64,000 nt of DNA from JANNXQ01 sp031425095 (lineage in GTDB: Bacteria > Verrucomicrobiota > Verrucomicrobiia > Chthoniobacterales > Chthoniobacteraceae). The stretch is from NCBI GenBank assembly GCA_031425095.1, contig JANPIS010000448.1, positions 1 to 64,000 on the forward strand, written 5' to 3'. Positions 34,151-42,901 of this stretch are shown here, one piece after another. The notes under the pieces were generated by a model, which worked only from the letters and a program-made list of their open reading frames with translations, was not told where the DNA came from and made no database searches. Made by a program: the position numbers and the translations under genes. How positions within the stretch are numbered: position 1 is the first letter of the stretch; each line of letters starts with the position of its first letter.

Positions 34151-34160
34151 TGGGGATTCC

Positions 34161-34574
34161 TTATTTGGGGTTCGTCGCGGGAGTCGTGTTTGGGGGCGCG
34201 GAGTTCGCCTTTGGCTGCTCTTCGAGGAGCTTCTTGATCTGCTCCTTGTCCGAGTCGGTGACCTGCACGCCATACTTCGCGAGGAGGGCGAAGATGCGGG
34301 CGTTGTTCCCGCGCATGCCGACGATCTTGAGGCTGCCGATGACCTGCGGCCCGAGCTGCTGAGAAAGCTGCGTGGCCGTATTCACCTGCTGCTGCATCGC
34401 CTGGATCTGCTGCTTCTGGAGCTCGATCTCCTGCTGCTGCGTCTGGATGTCCTGAGTCTGCATTTGCAACTGGCCCTGGAGCTTCAGGTTCGAGCTGGAT
34501 CGGAAAAAGGTGATCAAGCTGAGGAGCGCCATTAAGGCGGCGGTGGCGGTGGACGCGATGGCAGGAGGACTCAT
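34161..34574 (-). CDS. Membrane-anchored Gln-rich coiled-coil protein of unknown function (first of pair)
   Basis: A 137-residue protein. An N-terminal hydrophobic helix (about 4-24: PAIASTATAALMALLSLITF) is followed by a Gln-rich coiled coil at about 30-75 (TQQQEIELQKQQIQAMQQQV). A small helical segment (GMRGNNARIFALLAKYGVQV, 86-105; DSDKEQIKKLLEE) precedes a Pro/Thr/Asn tail. The architecture matches the gene downstream: TM helix, coiled coil, acidic or Pro-rich tail. No family assignment is possible. It starts 139 nt downstream of the LacI-type regulator gene. Confidence 0.75.
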   Translation of the reverse strand: MSPPAIASTATAALMALLSLITFFRSSSNLKLQGQLQMQTQDIQTQQQEIELQKQQIQAMQQQVNTATQLSQQLGPQVIGSLKIVGMRGNNARIFALLAKYGVQVTDSDKEQIKKLLEEQPKANSAPPNTTPATNPK

Positions 34575-34713
34575 GGGGGCGGCTGTTCTCGATTAAGGTT
34601 TGGCGGGCGTCAAGGCCCAACAGTGGAATGACAAAGGTGAAGGTCGAAACACAGTCCGCGGCAAGGAGCACGGACGGTGCCTGCTCAACCGACGGGCTCC
34701 GCGCCGCTCTTTC

Positions 34714-35856
34714 TCACGCACGCTGCGCAGGCGCTGTCGTTTCTCGCGCTTTCAGTTCCACGCCGAGGACGATCCGGGCGGGCTCCGAAGGGAGCGGCTC
34801 GCGCACCATGCGATCGATCTGCTGCACCGCGGCGGCTCCGAGTTCTTCGATCGGAATGCGAACGGTACTCAGCTGGCGCTGCATGTAGCGCGCGCAAGGA
34901 TCATCGCCACAGCCAATGACGCTGAGCTGTCCGGGCGTATCGATGCCGAGGCTGGCGGCCATGGCGAGCACCGCGGACGCGGCGCCGTCGCTCATGCAAA
35001 AGACCGCCGTCGGGGCCGGCTTGTGCGTCAGCATTTCCCGAAGCTCCGCCGGTTCCTCATCCGCCGCCAGACTTCCATAGACGATGTTGTGCGCTTCGAG
35101 CGGGATCCGCAGTTCCTCGCACGCCACGCGCACTCCGCGGTTCAACTCGAGGATCGGCCAATCGCTCGTGCCGAACGCTCCCGAAACGATGGCGATGTGC
35201 CGGTGCCCGAGTTGCACGAGGTGCTCAATCGCGAGTCGTGCGGCGCGCGCGTAATCGGGCACGATACTGATCACACCAGACACCGGCGCGTCGTAGCCGA
35301 CACTCACCACAGGGAAGCCACGCTTGTTCAGGGTCTGCAGGAGCGAGCTGTTCGGGCTCCCGTAGCAAATGAACTTCGACACTACTCCCGAGCGCACCGC
35401 GTGCGGGAGAGTCTCCAAATCCGTGAGGTAGTCGTACTGTTCGCGATAATCGCAGACGGTCAAAGAATGCGCATCATCCGGCACGGCCCCGAAAGCGCCG
35501 CCAATCATCCGCGCGCAAATGGGACGCGCGACCCCCTTGGCGACTTGATCCGACATAAGCAGACAAAAGTCGCCAAACTCCGGATACATCCGGACGACGG
35601 CCCGCAGGTCGTTCGGGATGTAGCCCAGCTCGCGACACACTTTGAAAACGCGCTCCCGCGTCTTCTCGCTCACGCGGATTCCGTAGTCGCGATCGTTCAG
35701 CAGCGACGAAATGGCGCCCTGAGAAACACCCGCCTGCTTGGCGATCTGCGCCATGGTGATGTTTTTCTGGAGGTCGCCCAATTTCATCGGTCCTTTGCCA
35801 CCCGCGATCGGGCCGGAATCCGGATCCGGCGACGCTGCCTCATTGGGCGATTTCAT
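34714..35856 (-). CDS. LacI-family transcriptional regulator
   Basis: About 380 residues from the ATG at 35856. A Pro/Asp-rich leader of some 25-30 residues precedes the helix-turn-helix (ITMAQIAKQAGVSQGAISSLLNDR) and the hinge (VSEKTRERVFKVCRELGYIPN). The periplasmic-binding-like sensor domain shows LVQLGHRHIAIVSG, AVFCMSDGAASAVL, SVIGCGDDPCARYMQRQLSTVRIPIEELG. Translation could instead start at the Met just before the HTH (35787). No sugar operon is adjacent, so the regulated genes and the ligand are unknown. The next gene upstream on the same strand is a membrane glycosyltransferase-like protein. Confidence 0.92.
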   Translation of the reverse strand: MKSPNEAASPDPDSGPIAGGKGPMKLGDLQKNITMAQIAKQAGVSQGAISSLLNDRDYGIRVSEKTRERVFKVCRELGYIPNDLRAVVRMYPEFGDFCLLMSDQVAKGVARPICARMIGGAFGAVPDDAHSLTVCDYREQYDYLTDLETLPHAVRSGVVSKFICYGSPNSSLLQTLNKRGFPVVSVGYDAPVSGVISIVPDYARAARLAIEHLVQLGHRHIAIVSGAFGTSDWPILELNRGVRVACEELRIPLEAHNIVYGSLAADEEPAELREMLTHKPAPTAVFCMSDGAASAVLAMAASLGIDTPGQLSVIGCGDDPCARYMQRQLSTVRIPIEELGAAAVQQIDRMVREPLPSEPARIVLGVELKARETTAPAQRA

Positions 35857-36034
35857 GATTCGGATTGAGTAGATTCCCAAGCGGCTTTCACAAGCTCAAA
35901 ATCCGGCGGGGATAAGAAAATTAGGCCCCGCCCGAACTCACTTACTCCGAGTGCAATGGAGAGTATTTTCTGTAATTTCGAGCGCCATCCAAAGCCACCT
36001 CCCCACGCCCCGTCGAATCGCTTACCCGGATCGC

Positions 36035-37549
36035 TCAGTCGTGGCGCAGGAGCATCGTACGGGTGTCTGGAAAGCGCGCCATCACCGAGTATTGCCTGGC
36101 CAGGAGCGGCGTAGCATCCGCGTCGAAAACGTAAGCATACTGCTCATCTCCGCGGCGGTCGTTCACACGGGCGAGCGGCGCCAGCCACGAGCCAGGACCG
36201 GTCACGCGGTAAAATGTGAAGGACGGGAGAAACAACCAATCCACGGCAAGGCGAGGCTCCGCGGCAGTCTTTCGGGAAAGATGATCACGAACGATGAGTT
36301 CGAGGACCGCGCGGTTGTTCGCGTCGTAGGCCCAAGTGTGGGAGGTGAGGAGATTGTAAGTGAGCGCGAAGTGCAACGTGCCGAGCACTACGGTCGCGCC
36401 AGCGCCGACATTGAGACCGCGGTCCATCCAGCGAGCGGGAAATCCGCGTCGCAAGTCCGCCATCGAAAACGCGAGTGCCGCGACGGCGAGCGGGACAAAG
36501 GACAGGGCTCCACGCTCAATCGGGAAGAGCGAACGACCGAGCGCGTGACCCACGATCGGAAGCAACGCGCTGCCCGCGAGGAGGAAGGTGAAGGCCACGC
36601 CCAGCCCCACGCAGCGTCGCCGCGCAGCCCACCAGAGCCCCGCGCCACACACGATCGCGAGTACCACCGTAGCGGCTAGAGACAGAAACCCCGCCACCAC
36701 CGACGCATAGGGAGCGCGATAGAGCGAGCACTCCACCAGGCTCCCCACCGTGTCCTGCAAGAACCCGTGCGTTCCGCCGAAGTACAACTCGCCGCGCTTC
36801 GCAAGGGAACCAAGGTGGGAAAGCACGAGGCCGGAAAAAACTCCACTGCATAACAACACCGCGACCGCCAGGCCGGGCACCCGACGGAATCCGCGAGGAA
36901 AACAGAGCGCCGCCACCACGGCAAGCAGCGCGACGAAGAAGAAGAGGAACGAGAAATTTGCCAGCACGGTGAGCGCTCCCGCAGCGATCGAACCGAGCAC
37001 CCACCAGCGACGACGCGTGAGTGCGCGCTCCTCCACGCCCACCGCGAGCATCCAGAGGCTCGCGGCCATCCCGGCCAGCGCCAGTCCGTATCCGCGCGCC
37101 AGGCAGAAGTAATCGAGCACGAACGGATTCATCTGCATCGCCACAAAACCGCCACCCTGCAGCGCGGAATGCCGAAGTTTGCAGAGCAGCGCGAGACCGC
37201 ACCCGAGGTACACGAGATGCCCGAGCAGATTCGGCAACCGCAACGCCAGCTCCGTGCTGCCCAGCATTCGCGCGCTCGCTTCCATCAGCCACGTATTCAG
37301 CCAGTGATGACTTGCCACCTCCCGGAACGCCGGCTCCCACGTGAAGATGGCAAAGCTCAGGCTCTCATCGTGGACAAAAGGATAAGTCGCTGCGCGGTAA
37401 ACGGAGCCCGCGAGGAGCAGCACGGAAACTGCGAACAGAATCTGCCAGAGCCGTGGATGCATGGAGGCACGACCCGCGCGCGGCGGATCGATGCTTTCGA
37501 TGTCATTGGCAGTCTCCATGGGGCTGCCTCCGTCCGTAGCGAAGGGCAT
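36035..37549 (-). CDS. Multi-pass membrane protein, glycosyltransferase family 39/ArnT-like
   Basis: About 504 residues with some ten or more hydrophobic helices. After the first helix comes YPFVHDESLSFAIFTWEP, whose HDE acidic motif in the first loop is typical of GT-C fold transferases. It is followed by HHWLNTWLMEASARMLG and ELALRLPNLLGHL, similar to dolichyl-phosphate-mannose-transferase-like proteins. This suggests transfer of a lipid-linked sugar on the periplasmic side. The donor and target are unknown. The start may be the ATG at 37549 or at 37519, ten residues later. No glycan biosynthesis cluster surrounds it. Confidence 0.75.
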   Translation of the reverse strand: MPFATDGGSPMETANDIESIDPPRAGRASMHPRLWQILFAVSVLLLAGSVYRAATYPFVHDESLSFAIFTWEPAFREVASHHWLNTWLMEASARMLGSTELALRLPNLLGHLVYLGCGLALLCKLRHSALQGGGFVAMQMNPFVLDYFCLARGYGLALAGMAASLWMLAVGVEERALTRRRWWVLGSIAAGALTVLANFSFLFFFVALLAVVAALCFPRGFRRVPGLAVAVLLCSGVFSGLVLSHLGSLAKRGELYFGGTHGFLQDTVGSLVECSLYRAPYASVVAGFLSLAATVVLAIVCGAGLWWAARRRCVGLGVAFTFLLAGSALLPIVGHALGRSLFPIERGALSFVPLAVAALAFSMADLRRGFPARWMDRGLNVGAGATVVLGTLHFALTYNLLTSHTWAYDANNRAVLELIVRDHLSRKTAAEPRLAVDWLFLPSFTFYRVTGPGSWLAPLARVNDRRGDEQYAYVFDADATPLLARQYSVMARFPDTRTMLLRHD

Positions 37550-37595
37550 GCCCGGCGTGTACCGCCCGCGACATCCGTCCGCTCTCCACCCGCGC

Positions 37596-39518
37596 CTATT
37601 CCTGCGGCAGCACGCGTTTCACGAGCCGACCGATCGCCTCGCCGGCGAATTCACTCTGCGGGTACAGCTTCTGCGCCTTGAGATACCACGCGAGGCTCGA
37701 GCCGATCTGCTCCTGCTTCTCGAGATCCTGCGCCGCGCGCACCGTGCGCACGAAATCCGCCGCCTGCGTGGTGAGGCTCGCGCGCTGCTGATTGAGCCTC
37801 GTGTCGTCGGGGAATTGCGCGAACGCCTTCTCCACGCTCTCCCACGCGCCGGCGTAGTTGCTCTGCCGCGCCATTTCGTCGGCCCGCAGCAGAGCGGTCT
37901 CGATCGACTTCATGTGCTCGAGCACTTCCTGCAATTGCTTCTGTCGATCGGGATACGTCGCCAGCGCCGCGATGAACCGTCCACTGTCGGTGTAAATCTG
38001 CCGGTAATTTTTCTGGCTCAGCAGTTGGTCGAAATCGATCACCGCCTTCTGCTGCACATCGCCCTGGGAGAAGATCAGCTTGGAGACTTCCGTGAGTTCC
38101 GGGTTGCGCGGCCAGGCCTCGGTCGCCGCGGTGAGCGCGGCCTCCAGCGCCGGACGATCACCGCCGATCGCGGCGTTGCGCGCCTTGGCGATTTGGAAAG
38201 ACGCAAGCTGCCGCGCCGTCTCGATCGCGGCCGTCGGCTTCGAGCTGTCGAAGTCTTTCGCGATCACCGCGAGCTCCTTCACCAGCGTTTCCGCCAGCGT
38301 GTAATCCTTCACGTCGAGCGCGCTGATGAGTTGGAACCCCTTGTGTGAGAAATCGACGACGCGCCGCTTCTTCTCGCGCGGCAGAGTGCGGATCTCGGGC
38401 ATGAATTCACCGACCGTGAAGGCCTCGGCCAGCCGCTTGGTCGCGCTGTCGAGTTCGCTCTTCTCGAGCAGAAACTCGAACGCCCGAATGCCTTCCCGCA
38501 CGTCACGCACCGCTTCGTTGGCCAGCGAGTCGAGCACGCTCACCGTCGGCGGCTGGCCACTGCTGCGCGCGAAGAGCTCGGTCGCGTCCTTGCCGAGATT
38601 GAGCTTGGAGTCGCCGTCGGTGAAAAGCGCGCGATAGAAGCGCGAAGCCATCAGCACGTGCTGATAGCGCCGCTGGAGGAAGAATTGCACCATCAACGCC
38701 TGGAACTCGACCTTTGCCTGGATCTCGCTCAGCGCCCGCTTCGCTTCATTGGCCTTGATCGCGGCCTCGAGTTCCGCCAGTTCGACCGCCGCGCGGCCCT
38801 GCTGCGCCGCGGATTTCACGACCTCGCTCGTCGTGCCGGTGCCGGTCGCCGTTTTCTGCGTGTTGCTCGTGGTCGTCGTCGATTCGAGTGAGCCACCGGT
38901 ATTGGAAGTCGCGAGCTTGAAGTACGCGCTGTGCCGCGCATGCCGCAGCGTTTCGTTCGCCGAGGTCAGCCGCGCCTGCTGCCGCTGCGCCAGCCACACT
39001 GTGTACACGGCGTCGGCCAGCGACGCGCAGAGCCGCGCATCGGCGTCGTAATTCGAAGCGTTGAAGAGCAGCCGGAAGGAGTAATCGACGTTCGCCTTGT
39101 TCGCCTGACTTGGCGCGAGTCGCACCAGCACTTCCGCGATCAGCGCCTGATAGCGCCGATCCGTCTCCGAGGTCTCCTCAGGCGCGTTCAGATACTTTTC
39201 GAACCGCGCCTGGAAGAGCCGGTTGTTGTTCACGTTCCAGCTCCGTCCATCCCATGAAAGAATCTCGGAACCCGGATCGAAGGCCGGCACATCGCGTCCG
39301 AGAAAACTCCCCGGCTGAGACTTGGCCGGAGCGGTAACGGACGACGGCGGCAGCGGCGCGGCGGGGGCCGCAGGCGGCGCATCGGGCACCTGCGCTGGAG
39401 CCGCGCAGGCGAACATCCAACATCCAACATTCAACATCCAACATCCAAGGCCCGGAGTGCGCGTCCGCCCGCCGATTCGATGTTGGATGTTGGATGTTGA
39501 GTGTTGGATGTTCCTCAT
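37596..39518 (-). CDS. Exported helical-repeat protein of unknown function; N-terminus encoded by a heptamer repeat
   Basis: A 640-residue protein starting at the ATG at 39518, 2 nt after the stop of the upstream gene. Residues 1 to about 35 are translated from the heptamer-repeat hairpin at 39412-39518 and read like a signal peptide: a basic segment (RIGGRTRTPG), a hydrophobic run (GCWMLNVGCWMFACA), then AAPAQ. A Pro/Ala-rich linker follows (DAPPAAPAAPLPP). The rest is predicted helical, with TPR-like segments (about 420-630). A Thr/Ser patch (ESTTTTSNTQKTATGTGTTS) lies mid-protein. No enzyme motif is seen. The role is unknown. Confidence 0.8.
   Translation of the reverse strand: MRNIQHSTSNIQHRIGGRTRTPGLGCWMLNVGCWMFACAAPAQVPDAPPAAPAAPLPPSSVTAPAKSQPGSFLGRDVPAFDPGSEILSWDGRSWNVNNNRLFQARFEKYLNAPEETSETDRRYQALIAEVLVRLAPSQANKANVDYSFRLLFNASNYDADARLCASLADAVYTVWLAQRQQARLTSANETLRHARHSAYFKLATSNTGGSLESTTTTSNTQKTATGTGTTSEVVKSAAQQGRAAVELAELEAAIKANEAKRALSEIQAKVEFQALMVQFFLQRRYQHVLMASRFYRALFTDGDSKLNLGKDATELFARSSGQPPTVSVLDSLANEAVRDVREGIRAFEFLLEKSELDSATKRLAEAFTVGEFMPEIRTLPREKKRRVVDFSHKGFQLISALDVKDYTLAETLVKELAVIAKDFDSSKPTAAIETARQLASFQIAKARNAAIGGDRPALEAALTAATEAWPRNPELTEVSKLIFSQGDVQQKAVIDFDQLLSQKNYRQIYTDSGRFIAALATYPDRQKQLQEVLEHMKSIETALLRADEMARQSNYAGAWESVEKAFAQFPDDTRLNQQRASLTTQAADFVRTVRAAQDLEKQEQIGSSLAWYLKAQKLYPQSEFAGEAIGRLVKRVLPQE
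39412..39518. repeat. Heptamer-repeat hairpin overlapping a start codon and signal-peptide region
   Basis: The left arm has five 7-nt units (AACATCC, AACATCC, AACATTC, AACATCC, AACATCC; 39412-39446). The right arm has five inverted units of ATGTTGG type (39480-39514). The 33-nt loop is GC-rich. The arms would form a near-perfect stem of about 35 bp. The ATG of the 640-residue protein at 39518 lies at the right end, so the whole element is read as codons. Confidence 0.88.
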
Positions 39519-39520
39519 CG

Positions 39521-39916
39521 CTAAGCCTTCTTCACGTCCTGCGCCCGCAGGACTCCTTTTTCGCCGACCTCGATTTTGAAAATGAACCGCTGCCCACGCT
39601 CGATATTCACGCTCCCGAAGGACGCCGGCACGAGGATCGCCACCACTTCCCCATTCGGTGCATCGACCGCAAAGAGCCGGCCCGCGGTCGGCGACCACTC
39701 GAGCTGTTTCAGCACCGTGCCGTCCACCTTGTACACATTCCCCCGAAGACTGTTCGCGTTCTCGAGGTAATCCTTCACCGGCAGCGACGACACCGTGCGA
39801 TACGGATCACTCACCCGGCCGAAAAGAAAATAGCCGCCGCCAATCGCCGCCAGCAAAGCCACCACGGCGGCCATGAGCCAGGCGGGGTGAACGGAGGAAC
39901 TGGCGCGTCGAGCCAT
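39521..39916 (-). CDS. Membrane-anchored small protein with possible OB-fold domain
   Basis: A 131-residue protein with a basic N-terminus, one transmembrane helix (about 14-33, LMAAVVALLAAIGGGYFLF) and a beta-rich domain (about 45-128). The pattern LRGNVYKVDGTVLKQLEW, LFAVDAPNGEVVAILVP, then IERGQRFIFKIEVGEKG suggests an OB-fold like those of CcmE or NirD-type anchored proteins. This is a weak inference from strand spacing. The stop is 2 nt before the start of the 640-residue protein, so the two may be co-translated. Confidence 0.7.
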   Translation of the reverse strand: MARRASSSVHPAWLMAAVVALLAAIGGGYFLFGRVSDPYRTVSSLPVKDYLENANSLRGNVYKVDGTVLKQLEWSPTAGRLFAVDAPNGEVVAILVPASFGSVNIERGQRFIFKIEVGEKGVLRAQDVKKA

Positions 39917-40036
39917 GCGGGAAGTGAAGGTGAAAAGCCGGGCGTGAAAAGTGGAATGTGGCGGGAACGCCGACCGGTCGTTGGGATTCGCGATCGCTTG
40001 CCGTTTTCCCAGACTACATGGGAACAGCCGCGTTCA

Positions 40037-41155
40037 TCATTTGATGACGCCGAAATGCGGACGAAACGGCCAGTACACGAAGACGCCGCGCCCGACGATG
40101 TTCCGTTGCGGCACCGGCCCCCAATCGCGGCTATCCGAGCTGTGGTAGGTGTTGTCGCCGAGCGCAAAGTAGTTTTCCGCCGGCACCTTGAAGCTCTGCT
40201 CCGGCGAACGCATGATCGGCATCAGGAAGCTCGGGAAGCCGTTCGCGTAGCCGCCGTATTCGTTCTTCTGCGACATCACCCGCGCGAAGGATTCGCCCGG
40301 CGCCGGTTGGTCGCCGATAAAGAGCCGCGGCGGATCGATGCGCATCTCGTCGCCCGGCTCGCCGGCCAGCCGCTTGATGTAAAACTGCGAGGGCGCCGCT
40401 GGATTGCTCCGATTTTCCAGCGTCTCGATGCCGGCCGTATTGAAGACGAACACTTCCTCCCGACGCGGCTTGCGGAAGTGGTAGGTGAATTTGTCCACGA
40501 ACACGTGATCCCCCGTCTCGTGGTAACCCCGTGCGATTGGCTCGCCTTCGCGGAGCTTCCGTCCCGGGCGGATGTAGAAATGATCGCGCGCCGTCGCCAG
40601 TGGGATGTGAATCATGTACTCGTTCCGATTCGTCCGCACTCGCGTGTAGTCGAACACGACGAAGCGATTCGCCTCCTGCACGGTCTCGATCATCTCGTCC
40701 GCCTTCGCCGCCACATCCACCCAGGTCCGCCCGCGCCAGATCGCATCCCAGACGCGCACCACCGGATTCGGCGGCGGCGCCTGCAGCGGATAGCCGATGA
40801 TCCCGTTGAGCGTGGGAAACATCGACCCAGTCGGGATCGTGAAGGGCTGGATGAAATACGTGCGCACGCCGAGCGCGACGACGATCGCGACGAGGAAGAC
40901 CTCCACATTCTCGCGCCACGCGGCGTTGCTCACCGGCGGGATATTCGCATGGCAGAGCGCATCGAGATCGCGGGCCGCTGCCTCGACCTGCTCCTTGCTC
41001 TTCGCCTTCGTCGCCTGCTCCAGCTTCTCGATCGCCGCCTCGAAGCTCACCCCCTGCTCCGGACTCCAGATGTCGCTCTTGTAGGCGAGCACCTTGCGCG
41101 CGTCTTTGGCAAATTGCCGGCCGTGCTTCAAATAGCGGGGAGTGAGGAAAAACAT
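40037..41155 (-). CDS. lepB: Signal peptidase I
   Basis: A 372-residue membrane serine protease that removes signal peptides. The single clear transmembrane helix is at about 85-101 (EVFLVAIVVALGVRTYF). The nucleophile Ser111 lies in PTGSMFPTL, and the general base Lys261 is in FYIKRLAGEPGD. The late box GDNTYHSSDSRDWGPVP matches the family's GDNSxxSxDSRxxG motif. A long N-terminal soluble coiled region (1-80) and a large insert between Ser and Lys boxes make it bigger than E. coli LepB. Its many likely substrates in this window are the exported proteins. Confidence 0.94.
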   Translation of the reverse strand: MFFLTPRYLKHGRQFAKDARKVLAYKSDIWSPEQGVSFEAAIEKLEQATKAKSKEQVEAAARDLDALCHANIPPVSNAAWRENVEVFLVAIVVALGVRTYFIQPFTIPTGSMFPTLNGIIGYPLQAPPPNPVVRVWDAIWRGRTWVDVAAKADEMIETVQEANRFVVFDYTRVRTNRNEYMIHIPLATARDHFYIRPGRKLREGEPIARGYHETGDHVFVDKFTYHFRKPRREEVFVFNTAGIETLENRSNPAAPSQFYIKRLAGEPGDEMRIDPPRLFIGDQPAPGESFARVMSQKNEYGGYANGFPSFLMPIMRSPEQSFKVPAENYFALGDNTYHSSDSRDWGPVPQRNIVGRGVFVYWPFRPHFGVIK

Positions 41156-41232
41156 GAGCCGCGCCTTGTAGCCCGCAGTCCGTGGGGCAGCAAGGGGCGA
41201 TTACTCCGCCCCACCTGCTTCCCGAGCGCCCG

Positions 41233-41568
41233 TCAGCTCTTGTCTTCCCATCCGACCACGACGCCATCATCCAGGGTGACCTTCACCGCGTAGCGGCGTT
41301 TGCCGGTGGGCTGATACTTCCACACCTCTTTGGTCTTCGTTTTGAGTACGGTTTGATCGACGTCCGCCGGTTTGCCGAGCGCTTCGCGGAGTTGCTCCGC
41401 CGTCTGCCCGCGCCAGAGCTGCGCTTGCATGATGCGATCCGCGATCCCCGGATCGCTGTATCGCTCGATGAGATGTTTCCGCCGCTGGAGCAGCGCCCAG
41501 CGCGCAAAGACGAAGAGGAGCACCGCCACAACCGCGAGGCCGGCGACGATGAGCCAGAGCGTCTTCAC
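41233..41568 (-). CDS. Small membrane protein with BamE/SmpA-like C-terminal pattern
   Basis: A 111-residue protein starting at a GTG (41568) whose codon overlaps the dapL stop (GTGA). One transmembrane helix (about 4-26) is followed by a soluble part. The segment MQAQLWRGQTAEQLREALGKPADVD, read in two halves, and the later VWKYQP, then KVTLDDGVVVGWE, resemble the BamE/SmpA fold, in which G-x-T-x-x-Q-L-x-x-x-L-G-x-P precedes two strands. No stronger assignment is possible. Translation is probably coupled to dapL, although the functions look unrelated. Confidence 0.75.
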   Translation of the reverse strand: MKTLWLIVAGLAVVAVLLFVFARWALLQRRKHLIERYSDPGIADRIMQAQLWRGQTAEQLREALGKPADVDQTVLKTKTKEVWKYQPTGKRRYAVKVTLDDGVVVGWEDKS

Positions 41569-42803
41569 CAGGCGATGGCCTGCATCCGCCTCGCGACCTC
41601 TTCCACATTCGCCCGCGAGTTGAACGCGCTGATCCGGAAATAGCCCTCGCCCATCGCGCCAAAGCCGCTGCCCGGCGTAATCACGACATTCGCCTCGCCG
41701 AGCATGCGATCGAACATCTGCCAGCTCGTCGTGCCCGCGGGCGTCGAGACCCAGATGTAGGGCGCATTCACACCGCCGAAGACGCGCAGACCGACCTTAT
41801 CCGCCGCTTCGCGGAGAATCTTCGCATTGCCCATGTAGTGCGCGATCAGCCCAGCGACCTGCGCTTTTCCCTCCGGCGAATAGAGCGCCTCCGCGCCGCG
41901 CTGCACGATGTAGGAGACGCCGTTGAACTTCGTCGTATGCCGGCGCGACCAGAGCGGATGCAGCGGCTTCTTCTCCCCGCCCGCCGTCGAAGCCATGAGC
42001 GTCTTCGGTACGACGATGAAGGCGCAGCGCGTCCCGGTGAAGCCGCCGTTCTTCGAGAAGCTGCGGAACTCGATCGCACACTCGCGGGCGCCGGGGATCT
42101 CGTAGATGGAATGCGGCACCGCGGGGTCGCTGATGTACGCTTCGTAGGCCGCATCGTAGAGGATCACGGACGAATGCTCCCGAGCGTAAGCGACCCAAGC
42201 CTCAAGCTGCGCGCGCGTCGCCACGGCGCCAGTCGGATTGTTGGGGAAGCAGAGATAGATCACGTCGGCGTGCTCCTTCGGCGGCTCGGCGACGAAGCCA
42301 TTCTCCGCCGTGCATTTCAGGTAGATGAGCCCCGCATACGCGCCGCTCTCGTCGGCGTCGCCGGTGTGGCCGGCCATCACATTCGTGTCCACATACACCG
42401 GATAGACCGGGTCGGTGATCGCGATGCGATTCTGGGCGCCGAGGATGTCGAGGATGTTCCCGCAATCGCACTTCGACCCGTCGCTCACGAAGATCTCGTC
42501 GTCCGCGACCTCCAGCCCGTGCGCGCGGTAGTCATTCTCCGCGATCGCATGCCGCAGCCATTCGTAACCCTGCTCCGGACCATAGCCATGAAAGCCCTCG
42601 CGCGTTGCCATTTCATCCACCGCCTTGTGCATGGCCGCGGTGACGGCCGGCGGCAGCGGCTCGGTGACATCGCCGATCCCGCAGCGGATGATCCGCTTCG
42701 CCGCATCGGGATTCGCGTCGCTGAACGCTTTCACGCGCCGCCCGATCTCTGGGAAAAGGTAACCGGCTTTGAGCTTGAGATAGTTGTCGTTGAGGAAGGC
42801 CAT
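41565..42803 (-). CDS. dapL: LL-diaminopimelate aminotransferase
   Basis: A 412-residue PLP enzyme that converts tetrahydrodipicolinate directly to LL-diaminopimelate. This is the short lysine route used by Chlamydiae, Verrucomicrobia, plants and some other groups. Signatures include NDNYLKLKAGYLFPEIGRR at the N-terminus, GCGIGDVTEPLP-like IRCGIGDVTEPLPPA, FVSDGSKCDCGN, CFPNNPTGAV, and PLP Lys251 in FRSFSKNGGFTGTRC. The ATG at 42803 is chosen because it begins the conserved MAFLNDNY sequence. It supplies wall and lysine precursors, together with asd. Confidence 0.95.
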   Translation of the reverse strand: MAFLNDNYLKLKAGYLFPEIGRRVKAFSDANPDAAKRIIRCGIGDVTEPLPPAVTAAMHKAVDEMATREGFHGYGPEQGYEWLRHAIAENDYRAHGLEVADDEIFVSDGSKCDCGNILDILGAQNRIAITDPVYPVYVDTNVMAGHTGDADESGAYAGLIYLKCTAENGFVAEPPKEHADVIYLCFPNNPTGAVATRAQLEAWVAYAREHSSVILYDAAYEAYISDPAVPHSIYEIPGARECAIEFRSFSKNGGFTGTRCAFIVVPKTLMASTAGGEKKPLHPLWSRRHTTKFNGVSYIVQRGAEALYSPEGKAQVAGLIAHYMGNAKILREAADKVGLRVFGGVNAPYIWVSTPAGTTSWQMFDRMLGEANVVITPGSGFGAMGEGYFRISAFNSRANVEEVARRMQAIAW

Positions 42804-42901
42804 AGGATGTTTTGCGAAAGGGGCGGGCGTTGTATCCCCGGCGGCGAACGGTCGCAAGCGCGAGGACACACGCCGCGCCGGTTTCCAACGTGCCGGCCCG
42901 A

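Noticed and set aside
35900..35935. Possible hairpin terminator upstream of the LacI-type gene (GGCGGGG, CCCCGCC)
   Set aside because: The stem is only 7 bp with a 14-16 nt loop and no T-run, so it is too weak to list.
39412..39518. CRISPR-like array
   Set aside because: The repeats are 7 nt, contiguous and inverted in two arms, with no spacers of regular length and no cas genes.
41185..41216. Possible terminator hairpin (GTGGGGC, GCCCCAC) downstream of the 111-residue gene
   Set aside because: The stem is short and interrupted, and no T-run follows on either strand.
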